The notes under the pieces were generated by a model. The model worked only from the letters and a program-made list of their open reading frames with translations. It did no database searches and had not been told where the DNA came from. A stretch of 64,000 nt of DNA from positions 193,291 to 257,290 of the forward strand of contig JAVBNT010000006.1 in assembly GCA_031551355.1 (NCBI GenBank). The letters run 5' to 3'. The stretch's first letter is position 1. Every line of letters starts with the position of its first letter. Shown here piece by piece: positions 26,773 to 35,572 of the stretch. This DNA is from JAVBNT01 sp031551355. Lineage in GTDB: Bacteria > Vulcanimicrobiota > CADAWZ01. A program made the translations under genes and the position numbers.

Positions 26773-27753
26773 TTATCCGGCATTTGTATAATAACAAATT
26801 GCAATAGCAGTAAGACCAAGAACGAGATTTATAACATAAATGATACATACGGCCTGTTTTTGGGTCAGCCCCAGACCAAGCAGCCGGTGATGTATATGTC
26901 CCTTATCCGGTTTGAATATCGGCTGACGGTTTTTAGCCCTTCTGATAATCGCCCAGGAAGTATCAATAATCGGCAGCCCCATTATCAAAAAGGGAATCAG
27001 CAGCGCAAAAGCAGTAGTTGTTTTCAAACCGCCGATAATCGAAGCGATCGCAAATACCATGCCGATAAAAAGACTGCCGGTATCGCCCATAAAAATTTTG
27101 GCCGGATTAAAATTATATTTTAAAAAGCCCAAGGCACTGCCAACCAGGATAATCATTATGCCGGCGACCAGAAAATGCCCTTTCATCAGTGCCACACAGA
27201 CAAAAACAAGCGCAGAAATAGCGGAAACTCCGCCCAGCAGACCGTCAAGTCCGTCAAGCAAATTAACGGCGTTCATAATACCGGCCATCCAAAAAAGCGT
27301 TAACCCTATCCCCAGCCATTTAGGAAGATAAATAAGTGTTTCGCCAAACGGATTGCTGATGAATGTCATTGAAACGCCAAGCGGCATAATCACAAGTATC
27401 GACAGCAGTTGGCACAGAAGTTTTACTTTCGCCGGCATTGATTTCCAGTCGTCAATAAATCCTGTCAATGCGGCAAGAAAGCCGCCGATAACAAAAGCCT
27501 GTATAATATGCATATCCCGCGTAGGCAGCTCTATCTTATAAAAATAAAGCAAAACAAACCCCAGAACAACCGCCAGCATAAAGCTCAGGAATATAGCAAT
27601 TCCACCACCATAGGCGACCGGCTGTTTATGCATTTTCCGTTCATCCGGTTTATCTACAAATCCTTTTTTCAAAGCAATTTTCATAACCAAAGGAGTTATC
27701 AGCAAACTGGATATAAGAGCAGTCAAAAAAAGAAAAAGATAAAAATATATCAA
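26773..27753 (-). CDS. wecA: undecaprenyl-phosphate GlcNAc-1-phosphate transferase (WecA/TagO family)
   Basis: This 326-residue polytopic membrane enzyme of the MraY/WecA superfamily moves a sugar-1-phosphate from UDP-sugar to undecaprenyl phosphate, starting lipid-linked glycans. It shows GFVDKPDERKMHKQPVAYGG, the catalytic DD in GFIDDWKSMPAKVK, NAVNLLDGLDGLLGG, KIFMGDTGSLFIG and the HIHHRLLGLG histidine motif that separates WecA/TagO from MraY. About ten transmembrane segments are visible. The start is a TTG at 27753 with AAGGAAG 8 bases upstream. With wecB it could provide GlcNAc- or ManNAc-containing polymers. Confidence 0.93.
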   Translation of the reverse strand: MIYFYLFLFLTALISSLLITPLVMKIALKKGFVDKPDERKMHKQPVAYGGGIAIFLSFMLAVVLGFVLLYFYKIELPTRDMHIIQAFVIGGFLAALTGFIDDWKSMPAKVKLLCQLLSILVIMPLGVSMTFISNPFGETLIYLPKWLGIGLTLFWMAGIMNAVNLLDGLDGLLGGVSAISALVFVCVALMKGHFLVAGIMIILVGSALGFLKYNFNPAKIFMGDTGSLFIGMVFAIASIIGGLKTTTAFALLIPFLIMGLPIIDTSWAIIRRAKNRQPIFKPDKGHIHHRLLGLGLTQKQAVCIIYVINLVLGLTAIAICYYTNAG

Positions 27754-27792
27754 AAGAGTATCTTCCTTAATAGATTAATCCGCTGCACTTTA

Positions 27793-28998
27793 TTACATTA
27801 CCGTCCAACTGCCGCTCTTGAAGTTTTCATAGCGGCCGACAAACTCGGAAATCACCGACTCGGCTTTTTGCCTGTCATCACAGAAAGGATCTATTTTGCC
27901 AATTAATACCGGAGACAAAATACCTTCCTTCGCATAAAACTCAATTTTACGCTCAGAGTCGTTCTTTTTTATTATCAATTCATAAGGCATTGGACAGGCA
28001 AGCGTAACAGTCATATAATCAAGATTTTTCGGGATAAATCTCGTGTGACATTCGTTGACATAGCGCTGAATCAAATCGCTTAGCAAGTCATCAAGATTCG
28101 TTGACTTAAATTGCTGAACAGCTTCGGAAAAAAGAAAACCATCTGTCTTGCCGCAAGATGAAGGAGAATAACCAAGAAAACCCGTCAGACGCTTCTTAAA
28201 TTCAGCCGCAGTCTGAATCCTTTCATCAGGATTCCATGCGAGGGCATCGAAAATGATGGCTTCAAGCTTGGGAGCAACGGTTCTGCCAAAATCGGCGAAC
28301 GGGAAAAATTCAAAGTTTTCAGGGCGTTTACCGGACAATAGCTCATGCATTGTCGCACCGAGGGCATATATGTCGGATCTCGGTTCCGGTCTTCCGTACT
28401 GCTGCTCGGGAGGAGCATAGCCGGGAGTACCAATCCAAAAGCCTTCCTGAGGATTTGTCACTCTGGCTATTCCGAAATCGATCAGCATAATCTTCTGATC
28501 CGAATCCCGGAGCAAAAGATTGGATGGCTTTATGTCTCTATGGGCAAAGGGAATGTCAAGATTGTGAATGTATTCAAGAGCCTCACAGACTTCTATTGCG
28601 GTAATAACGATCCGGTGTTCATCAAGACCGGGCGTACCCTCGGCCTTTAATATCTGGGACATATCCCGTCCCTCTATATAGTCCATCACGAAGAAAAAGG
28701 AACGGTCATGCACAAAATGATCGGTAACCTGTGGTATATTGGGATGCCGCAACTCGCTCAAAACCTGTACTTCCGAAAGAAAGCGGTCGATGGATGTTCT
28801 CCGTTCGCTCTGGTCGGAAAAACTGTCAAGCATCTGCTTGAGAGCCATAGTCCTTGCTTCCATTTTTAAATCGGCAACCCTATAGACAGCCCCCATTCCA
28901 CCGGCCTTAATAAGCTCCATAACACGGTAACGGCCATCGAGAACGGAACCCTCCCCAAGCCATTTTCCCTCTTCATTTACGCTATCGCCATCAAACAT
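27793..28998 (-). CDS. Hanks-type serine/threonine protein kinase
   Basis: This 401-residue protein has a complete kinase domain at about residues 24-290: glycine loop KAGGMGAVYRV (31-41), ATP lysine in MALKQ (54), catalytic loop HRDIKPSN (153-160, Asp155), DFG at 174-176 and a GTPGYAPPEQ activation segment. A C-terminal domain of about 110 residues has no motif I recognise. No transmembrane helix or PASTA repeat is visible, so it is likely cytoplasmic. Its place between the Mla genes and the wall/polysaccharide genes suggests envelope regulation, but this is only contextual. The start has a strong GGAGGGTG site. Confidence 0.9.
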   Translation of the reverse strand: MFDGDSVNEEGKWLGEGSVLDGRYRVMELIKAGGMGAVYRVADLKMEARTMALKQMLDSFSDQSERRTSIDRFLSEVQVLSELRHPNIPQVTDHFVHDRSFFFVMDYIEGRDMSQILKAEGTPGLDEHRIVITAIEVCEALEYIHNLDIPFAHRDIKPSNLLLRDSDQKIMLIDFGIARVTNPQEGFWIGTPGYAPPEQQYGRPEPRSDIYALGATMHELLSGKRPENFEFFPFADFGRTVAPKLEAIIFDALAWNPDERIQTAAEFKKRLTGFLGYSPSSCGKTDGFLFSEAVQQFKSTNLDDLLSDLIQRYVNECHTRFIPKNLDYMTVTLACPMPYELIIKKNDSERKIEFYAKEGILSPVLIGKIDPFCDDRQKAESVISEFVGRYENFKSGSWTVM

Positions 28999-29096
28999 CG
29001 GTCACCCTCCGAATTATACAAAACAGGCAGATTAATTATTATGTCTTTGTTACATCTACTGCGACTTTGCGCATGAAACTTCGTGCGCAAAAATCT

Positions 29097-30575
29097 TTAA
29101 AACCTTTTGCCGACACCGACAACACACTGCTTGGAGTCAAACGTATCGCGCACACCGCCCATAAAGTAAAAACCGTTATTTATCACATATTTGCCGAGCA
29201 AATCAACTTTTACATCCGATGTGTTATATGCATCAACACTCAACTCAAAGTTCTTACCCAAAAAGGCGTCGGTACCCAAACCAACCTGAGAACGCACAAC
29301 CCCGACCCTTGGCCTGAGAGCCCCGTAATTACGCCCATATTGGAAATTCACCAAATTGTTGGTGCCGATATCCTCGACACCCATTTTAAGCATCTGTTCA
29401 CCTCTCGGAAGCAAATACATATTCGCGCTTCCGATGGAGTGGCCGCCCTTCGTATCCCAAAGCATATCAGCATCAAACTGCACAAGCCTTGAAGACTGGG
29501 AGTTCTTTCCGCCATCGGAATCGCCGAGAACCCCTCTGACTCTTTTGATTAATTTATTGGCTCCCTCCATCGTTTCCTTTGTTTCCTTGATAGTATCCTT
29601 TAAATTTTCTTTTACCTGAGGATCGGAGGTTATCGAGCGTACATCGGAAGCAATCCCGTTCAGCTCTGCCGTCAGTTTTGATATATTCTCAAGCGTGTCA
29701 AGTATCCCGTAACTGAATTTTTCATTGGAAACAAGTTCCTGAACAGACTGCATTGCCAGCTTCAAACTGCGCGATGTCGCGTCCACATTGGCAACTATAT
29801 CATTAATGGAACCCTCATTTTTTTCGGCAATACGTTTTAGAGTCGAGGTCAGCACTTTTACATCCCCGCTCGCCGAAGCGACCATCGAGTCCACATTTTT
29901 CATAACAGAACCGGCATCATCAAGAACCGACACAAGGCGTCCTACCACCATATCAACGCTCTTGTCGGCCTTGGCGCTCAGCGAATTCAGATTGGAGGCA
30001 ACTTCACTCATGCTCTTTACAGCCGTCTTAAGCTCAGTCTGAACAGCGGGATCGCCGACAATATTGTTAAGATTGGCAATCGTCGTCTGGAGTTCGGAAA
30101 CGGCAGTTCTCGCCGATTGCATCAGCTCATCCATCGTTATCGGCGGAGTTCCCATGGCATAGTCGTCCTTCCAGGGCTTGCGCGAATCCTTGGCAGGAGA
30201 CATATGCTTACCGGATTTGGGATGGATCTCCAGCCATTTATCCCCCATCAAATTTGTTGAAATCGAATAATATGAAGAAACCGTCAGAGGCTCTTTCTTA
30301 TCTCTAATCAGCATGGTAACTCTTACTTTGTCAATAAGTTCTTTCGGTTCACTCTCCCCGATAATGGTGATATTGCCGACCTTTCCTACATTAACACCGG
30401 CTTTTAGCACCGGAGCGCCAATCTGCAGGCCGTTTACATTATCAAAAATAACATAATAAGGCGTTCCTTCGTCCTGCTTGTTTTTCCAAACTCCCATTTC
30501 CACGGTTATTATCCCAAGCAAAATAATAGCAACTACTACTACGGCTCCTACTTTGGCACTTGCACTGAATCCCAT
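29097..30575 (-). CDS. mlaD: MlaD-family MCE-domain protein with C-terminal beta domain
   Basis: This 492-residue protein has an N-terminal membrane anchor (VGAVVVVAIILLGIITVEMG), then an MCE domain at about 37-115 (YYVIFDNVNGLQIGAPVLKA, GVNVGKVGNITI). Next comes a long helical/coiled region of about 230 residues and finally a strand-rich domain of about 130 residues ending GVGKRF. MCE proteins form hexameric tunnels that carry lipid across the periplasm. The last domain, with alternating polar and apolar residues and a terminal Phe, resembles an outer-membrane beta-barrel segment, which could let the protein span the envelope. It follows mlaF by 47 bp. Confidence 0.85.
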   Translation of the reverse strand: MGFSASAKVGAVVVVAIILLGIITVEMGVWKNKQDEGTPYYVIFDNVNGLQIGAPVLKAGVNVGKVGNITIIGESEPKELIDKVRVTMLIRDKKEPLTVSSYYSISTNLMGDKWLEIHPKSGKHMSPAKDSRKPWKDDYAMGTPPITMDELMQSARTAVSELQTTIANLNNIVGDPAVQTELKTAVKSMSEVASNLNSLSAKADKSVDMVVGRLVSVLDDAGSVMKNVDSMVASASGDVKVLTSTLKRIAEKNEGSINDIVANVDATSRSLKLAMQSVQELVSNEKFSYGILDTLENISKLTAELNGIASDVRSITSDPQVKENLKDTIKETKETMEGANKLIKRVRGVLGDSDGGKNSQSSRLVQFDADMLWDTKGGHSIGSANMYLLPRGEQMLKMGVEDIGTNNLVNFQYGRNYGALRPRVGVVRSQVGLGTDAFLGKNFELSVDAYNTSDVKVDLLGKYVINNGFYFMGGVRDTFDSKQCVVGVGKRF

Positions 30576-30622
30576 AAAACACCTCTCTCAAAACTAGTAA
30601 ATACGGTAACCCCAAAACCGCA

Positions 30623-31387
30623 TTAGAACTTAACCGGTCCGTCAGAACTGCCTTCCATGAACTGCCTGACGACAGAATCCTTACTGGAACGAAACTCTTC
30701 CGGCGAACCGTTGGCAATAAAATCCCCTTTATAAAGCAAAATAATCCTGTCGGCAATGGCATAGGCACTCTTTATATCATGAGTCACAACGACAGAAGTC
30801 ACCTTTAAAGCCTTTTTTAAATTATTGACAAGGTCATTAATATTGCTAGACATAATGGGATCAAGACCCGATGTCGGCTCGTCATAAAGAATAAGCTCCG
30901 GAAGCGTCACAATTGCCCTGGCTATACTGGCACGCTTTTGCATACCTCCGGAAAGCTGCGACGGAAACTGATTTTCCGTCCCCTTTAAGTCAACCATCGC
31001 CAAAGCTTTTTTTACTCTCTCAACAATCTCAGGCTCCTTGATTTTCGTATTCTCACGCAGGCCAAAAGCAACATTGTCCATTATCGTCAGAGAATCAAAA
31101 AGGGCGGGAGACTGAAAAACCATACCTATTCTCCTCCTCAGGGCATCGAGACCGTGACCTTTTAAATTAAGTATACTCTCGCCGTTAATTAAAATATCAC
31201 CATCGGTAGGCGTAAGCAAACCGATAATACAACGTATAAGGGTACTTTTCCCCGCTCCGGACAAACCCATCAGAGCAAGCGTCTCACCTTTATTCAGAGA
31301 GACGTTCACCCTGTTTAAAATGGTCCTATCTCCCCTTTTCAGCAAGAGATCCTTTACAACAAGAAAAGGGACATCTTTCTCAGCCAT
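30623..31387 (-). CDS. mlaF: Mla-type ABC transporter ATPase
   Basis: This 254-residue ATPase was taken from the ATG at 31387; a TTG 8 codons earlier has a poorer site. Walker A GLSGAGKST, Q-loop MVFQSPALFDSLT, signature LSGGMQKRASIARAI, Walker B ELILYDEPTSGLDP and the switch VTHD are all present. It powers lipid movement by the MlaE permease and MlaD tunnel. The order mlaE-mlaF-mlaD is that of the trigalactosyldiacylglycerol/Mla type systems. A C-terminal tail (SSDGPVKF) follows the conserved VRQFMEG. Confidence 0.93.
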   Translation of the reverse strand: MAEKDVPFLVVKDLLLKRGDRTILNRVNVSLNKGETLALMGLSGAGKSTLIRCIIGLLTPTDGDILINGESILNLKGHGLDALRRRIGMVFQSPALFDSLTIMDNVAFGLRENTKIKEPEIVERVKKALAMVDLKGTENQFPSQLSGGMQKRASIARAIVTLPELILYDEPTSGLDPIMSSNINDLVNNLKKALKVTSVVVTHDIKSAYAIADRIILLYKGDFIANGSPEEFRSSKDSVVRQFMEGSSDGPVKF

Positions 31388-31459
31388 TACAGACAATATC
31401 CTTTTAAACAATAATCGGACCGCTCAAGTCAAACACGGTCCTCTAAAAAACTGCAAAAC

Positions 31460-32236
31460 CTAAAGCGCAAACATCACTGCTGAAAGTATATAGTTGGTAA
31501 TAAAAACCACAATGATCGAATAAACAACAGAGCCGGTAGTCGCAACACCAACGCCGGCGGCTCCGCCTTTGGTCTCAAGTCCCTGATAACAGCTGATCAT
31601 CGCCACCTCGGCGGCAAAAAAGACCGATTTCAAAAGACCGAACCAAAAATCCTTCATCTCCAGCATGGACTTTATGCTGTCCACATAAACGCCGTAGCCG
31701 ATTCCTGCCATAAGGTTGGCGACTACACCTCCGCCCAGAACGCCGGCTGCGCCGGCAAACAGCGTAAGCAGGGGAAACATGGCCAAACAAGCCAGCAGTC
31801 TCGGCAGAACAAGGTATTTTGAAGGACTCACGGCCATTACTTCCAGAGCATCAACCTGTTCGGTGACTTTCATCGAACCGATTTCGGCCGTAATAGCCGA
31901 ACCGGCTCTTCCGGCGACAACGACCGCCGTCAGCATCGGACCAAGCTCCCTGCACATAGCAATCGCCACGCCACCGCCGACAAACTTGCCGAGACCGTAT
32001 TTTACGGCAAGACCGGCAAGCTGAAGCGAAACAACGGCTCCGGTGAAAAAAGTCGTAATCAATACAATAAAAACAGAGTTTGCACCCAGAAGCGCCATCT
32101 GGTTGAGCGTAAGCTTAAAACGAATATCAAGGCGGAAAAACCACATTACCGTCTGAAAAAACAACAGTGTTATTCCGCCGATATATTCAAAAAAACCAAT
32201 TGCCTTATTGCCTATTTGCTCAAAAAACTTAATCAT
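31460..32236 (-). CDS. mlaE: MlaE-type ABC lipid transport permease
   Basis: This 258-residue inner-membrane permease carries the family signature AMCRELGPMLTAVVVAGRAG then SAITAEIGSMKVTEQVDAL, followed by PRLLACLAMFPLLTLFAG. Five to six membrane helices are visible. It forms the dimeric core on which MlaF and MlaD assemble. MlaB (STAS) and MlaC genes are not seen here, as in many non-proteobacterial systems. It follows the solute-binding protein gene after 64 bp. Confidence 0.94.
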   Translation of the reverse strand: MIKFFEQIGNKAIGFFEYIGGITLLFFQTVMWFFRLDIRFKLTLNQMALLGANSVFIVLITTFFTGAVVSLQLAGLAVKYGLGKFVGGGVAIAMCRELGPMLTAVVVAGRAGSAITAEIGSMKVTEQVDALEVMAVSPSKYLVLPRLLACLAMFPLLTLFAGAAGVLGGGVVANLMAGIGYGVYVDSIKSMLEMKDFWFGLLKSVFFAAEVAMISCYQGLETKGGAAGVGVATTGSVVYSIIVVFITNYILSAVMFAL

Positions 32237-32300
32237 ATAACAATATCTCTACTATACTAAAGACTAATAATAAACGAAAAATCATTAAAACACAATCCCG

Positions 32301-33644
32301 CTACTTTTTAACTGCAGGTTTTGCCGCAGGAGCCTGGGTTTTAGTCGCAGGAGCGGCAGGTTTTGCCGCAGGAGCAGGAGTTAAAGAAGTATTTTTTCCT
32401 GTCGGAGGAGGCGGAGCAACACCCGGCTTCACTTCTTTATTTACGGCATCCATAGCTTTTACCAAAGATGCATTAACGGAATTCTGCTTATTAAGAGCCT
32501 CTTTCATGGCCTTGCCGAATTCACTCATGGTAAATTCATAGTTGGTAATGCTGGGTTTTACATTTCCTTTATCAAGAAGAGCCATAAAAGTCCTGAGGGC
32601 CGGGTGACGTTCAAGATACTCAAAATACTGGGGAGACAGCGTCACCTGCTTGTTGGACGGAAAAACCGGTATATCGACAACCATTTTTGATAACTGAGGA
32701 AACTCAACCAGATGATAAATAAGTCCCCAGGCCTGCTCAGCGTTTACCCCTGGCTTATTCATGACGGCAAAACTTGCAACATCAATGTCACCGGCAAATT
32801 TGCTTGTAATCGGCCATCTTACAACCTTCAGCTCAACGCCCTGCTTCTTGGCTTCCAAAATATCATTAGGAGTTCCAATAAACATCGCCGTCTTATATTT
32901 GTCTATATTTGACTTTCCATCAGGAGAAACTTTATGGGTATTCACCAGATCATACAAATAATACAGTGCCCTTTCGGCAAATTCACCGTTCAAACCCTCT
33001 GTTTCAGGATTATATGCGGCACCGCCGGCCTGAAGCAGAAAAATCTGGTAAAAATAAGCCAAATCTTTATCGGAATCGTTTACAGGGACATAGAAACCAT
33101 AAATACCTTTTGCCGGGTCGCTGAGTTTGTCGGCGATCTCAAGAAGTTCTTTCCAGTTTGTCGGCGGCTTGGTTATTTTCTTTTCCTGAAACATCTTAGG
33201 GTTATACACAAGCGCCCTGTTGAAAGCAAAATATGGCATACTCCAAAGTTTTCCGTCATAGGTACAGGCATTCCATAAAGGTTTATATGTATCCATTTTG
33301 GCCACTACCTTAACGGCAGGAAGCATTGCATCCTCAACAGGAACCATTTTATCAGCAGCAATAAGCTCCTTTTGCCAGGAAGAGTCTATCAGGGCAATAT
33401 CCGGAAGAGTCTCGGTAGGCTTTACCAGCGCACTATGCAATGCACTTCCGCTTTCGAACCTCTTCAAAGTTATTCCGATATTCGGGTGTTTTTCGCGGTA
33501 ACTCTGGACAACGGTATTTAAAATCTCGCTCTGCTTTTCCGGAAGGAAATACCAGAACGTAATATTAAATGCATAGTCCTGAGAATATACGGCCGTTGAC
33601 AGCAGATACACCATCAAAGCCACAGTTAAAAATAACTTTTTCAT
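32301..33644 (-). CDS. extracellular solute-binding protein, family 1
   Basis: This 447-residue secreted protein has a signal peptide (MKKLFLTVALMVYLLSTAVY, then SQ) and the type II periplasmic-binding fold of sugar-type ABC receptors: ITFWYFLPEKQSEILNTVVQ, LPDIALIDSSWQKELI, GKLWSMPYFAFNRALVYNPK, VASFAVMNKPGVNAEQAWG. The last 50 residues are an Ala/Pro/Lys-rich tail ending in KPAVKK. No lipobox is visible. No sugar permease or ATPase gene of its own is nearby; its neighbours are mla genes. The ligand is unknown. A GGGGG ribosome site precedes the ATG. Confidence 0.87.
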   Translation of the reverse strand: MKKLFLTVALMVYLLSTAVYSQDYAFNITFWYFLPEKQSEILNTVVQSYREKHPNIGITLKRFESGSALHSALVKPTETLPDIALIDSSWQKELIAADKMVPVEDAMLPAVKVVAKMDTYKPLWNACTYDGKLWSMPYFAFNRALVYNPKMFQEKKITKPPTNWKELLEIADKLSDPAKGIYGFYVPVNDSDKDLAYFYQIFLLQAGGAAYNPETEGLNGEFAERALYYLYDLVNTHKVSPDGKSNIDKYKTAMFIGTPNDILEAKKQGVELKVVRWPITSKFAGDIDVASFAVMNKPGVNAEQAWGLIYHLVEFPQLSKMVVDIPVFPSNKQVTLSPQYFEYLERHPALRTFMALLDKGNVKPSITNYEFTMSEFGKAMKEALNKQNSVNASLVKAMDAVNKEVKPGVAPPPPTGKNTSLTPAPAAKPAAPATKTQAPAAKPAVKK

Positions 33645-33709
33645 AAAATACCCCCTTAGATTTATAAAATAATATCAATGTTAAATTTCACAGCATAATA
33701 CCTATTACT

Positions 33710-34273
33710 TCAGTCGGAACCTCCCTTTAAAGAAAGAGCAATACTGAAATCATTCGTTACCATCTTGCCGACAATACGGTAAGATCCGGGCTTAGCCGGA
33801 GAGCCATTCTGATTTTTTTGCATCCACCTTGCCGAAAAAACCTTCGTTCCTTCAGGAGGAATTATAATGGAGTGAGGCTTTTTATAGTTTTTTGCTTCTA
33901 TAGAGGAACTCCATACCAGTGCCGGAACTTTAAAAAGTATCCAGTTTTCTTCCCTGTAAACAAGAAAGTCAACCTCAGACGAATAAGGGAAATTCAGTTC
34001 AACCGGCTTATCAGAGACATTCTTAACAACCATACTGACATCAATCGGCTGCCCCAGATTGTAAGAGGAACTTTCTTCACCATCAAAGAGCATCTTGAAG
34101 GAAAGATATCCCAACTGTTTCTTATCGGACGTTGCAAAAGGCTTTTCGTTATTCATAAAATAACGGACAACAAGAACAAAAGTTACAAGAATCATTACAA
34201 TCAGTACAACAAAAACAACAGCTTCCTTTAACGGATTTCTTTCAACTTTTTTCAAAAATTTACGTCTGATCAA
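33710..34273 (-). CDS. membrane-anchored BsuPI-like domain protein
   Basis: This 187-residue protein has a single N-terminal transmembrane helix (AVVFVVLIVMILVTFVLVV) after a basic segment, then a beta-sandwich. The IIPPEGTKVFSARWMQKNQ and PGSYRIVGKM patterns are those of the BsuPI intracellular proteinase inhibitor family. The domain would face the periplasm. Inhibitor function is not established for most members. The start is a TTG at 34273 with AGGATG in front. It is the first gene of the long minus-strand run and lies divergent to the gene at 34423. Confidence 0.65.
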   Translation of the reverse strand: MIRRKFLKKVERNPLKEAVVFVVLIVMILVTFVLVVRYFMNNEKPFATSDKKQLGYLSFKMLFDGEESSSYNLGQPIDVSMVVKNVSDKPVELNFPYSSEVDFLVYREENWILFKVPALVWSSSIEAKNYKKPHSIIIPPEGTKVFSARWMQKNQNGSPAKPGSYRIVGKMVTNDFSIALSLKGGSD

Positions 34274-34331
34274 CTGCTTTATTCATCCTGAAAAAAAGAT
34301 TCTTTTGCAAAAAAACCGCATTATCCAACCC

Positions 34332-34360
34332 TTGACTATTCAACAAAAATAAGGTATATC
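34332..34360 (+). promoter_or_regulatory. sigma70-type promoter
   Basis: TTGACT (34332-34337) and TATATC (34355-34360) are separated by exactly 17 bases, 60 bases before the ATG at 34423. It drives the plus-strand secreted protein and perhaps recF and dciA. Confidence 0.6.
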
Positions 34361-34422
34361 CTTTATATAAGGATTTTATAAGCTAGAGCTGAGAGGCCTA
34401 CAAAAATGGGGGTGAATTTCAG

Positions 34423-35541
34423 ATGGCAGTAAACAAAAAAGTTTTCATTGCAGCCATTGTATTGATGTTGTCAGTTATTTTTCCGCTATGTGTCAATGCA
34501 CAGACTTCCGCAGGCATGGTTGTAAAAAAAGAGGGCGGGCTGATAATAATTAATAAGGGACTGAGTGACGGCCTGAAAGAGGGACAGGAACTATATATAA
34601 AAAGAATAAACATGCCGATTGCGAAAATAAAAATAGCAAAAATCGAAGACTACTACTGCGGCGCGACAGAAGTTTCAGTAGAAAAGGATCAGGAAATAAA
34701 AATCGGCGATCAGGCCACGCTTGAGCAGCCTCCGAAAATAGCAGCTCAGACGGTGCAAAACAAAACCGCTGAAGAATTCCCCAAACAGTCGTCTTCATCC
34801 GCAAAAGCGGCACCGGATGCAAAAAGCCTGCAAAAAGCCGCTGAAGAAAAGGAAAAAGCCGAGCAGGCAAAAAAAGATGAAATTTCCAAGGACTATGTTT
34901 CAACTCTGGGCAAGTTCACGAAAGAAGTCACCTTTTCCACCAGAACAGGAACAACAATACTGCCCAGCCCCAGTAACATTGCATCGGGCCTGGGACTTTA
35001 CAGCGTACTCCGCCATACAACAGGCTACACTTACAGAGATCCGTTTCTGCTTTTAAGCTTGATTAAAGGAACCGTAAAAGACCATCAGGCACCTCAGAGA
35101 AGCACGCATATGGACGCAAAAGTCACAATCGGACTCATTTATTACAGCAATGAGCTAATAAATTCACAGGCAAAATTCTTCGCTTCAAAAGACAACACCG
35201 AAGATGATCCGGTACAGGTAAAAGCAATCGCCGACGGCATAAAAAATCAGCTTGGAACTGATTTATATACGGTTTTCCAGGCCAAAATTGAAAACAGAAG
35301 CGAAACGGCAATGCAATTTGCTCCTTTCAAATGGAAAATGAGCATTATAACCGATGACGGACAACAGATAAAAGCCATAAAGTATGACGATTCTCTTGAC
35401 AAAACAATCGGTCCGGGACAATCGGCCCAGGGATATATGTACTTCCCGCAGACAGACGCTATGGGAAATAAACTGACCGACTTAAAACTGAAAGTGAAGC
35501 TTGAGTCGATACTCAATAAAAAGACAGAAATAAAATGGTAA
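34423..35541 (+). CDS. secreted protein of unknown function
   Basis: This 372-residue protein has a signal peptide (FIAAIVLMLSVIFPLCVNAQ). An N-terminal domain of about 70 residues follows (GLIIINKGLSDGLKEGQELY ... KIGDQATL), similar in pattern to the small beta-barrel found in FlgT C-terminal or 'SLBB-like' secreted domains. Then come an Ala/Lys/Glu-rich linker (residues 105-160) and a C-terminal domain with no motif I can name (TGYTYRDPFLLLSLIKGT, FAPFKWKMSIITDDGQ). The Gly/Gln-rich loop before KGYMYF-like strands recalls DUF4352-type immunoglobulin folds. The GGGGGTG site and promoter at 34332 support the start. Confidence 0.6.
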   Translation: MAVNKKVFIAAIVLMLSVIFPLCVNAQTSAGMVVKKEGGLIIINKGLSDGLKEGQELYIKRINMPIAKIKIAKIEDYYCGATEVSVEKDQEIKIGDQATLEQPPKIAAQTVQNKTAEEFPKQSSSSAKAAPDAKSLQKAAEEKEKAEQAKKDEISKDYVSTLGKFTKEVTFSTRTGTTILPSPSNIASGLGLYSVLRHTTGYTYRDPFLLLSLIKGTVKDHQAPQRSTHMDAKVTIGLIYYSNELINSQAKFFASKDNTEDDPVQVKAIADGIKNQLGTDLYTVFQAKIENRSETAMQFAPFKWKMSIITDDGQQIKAIKYDDSLDKTIGPGQSAQGYMYFPQTDAMGNKLTDLKLKVKLESILNKKTEIKW

Positions 35542-35572
35542 GCCCAAACACACGCCCGGCAGTTTCCGAATA

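Noticed and set aside
29040..29096. TTGCGCA/TGCGCAA inverted repeat after mlaD as terminator
   Set aside because: The stem is only about 8 bp and no T-run follows on the coding strand.
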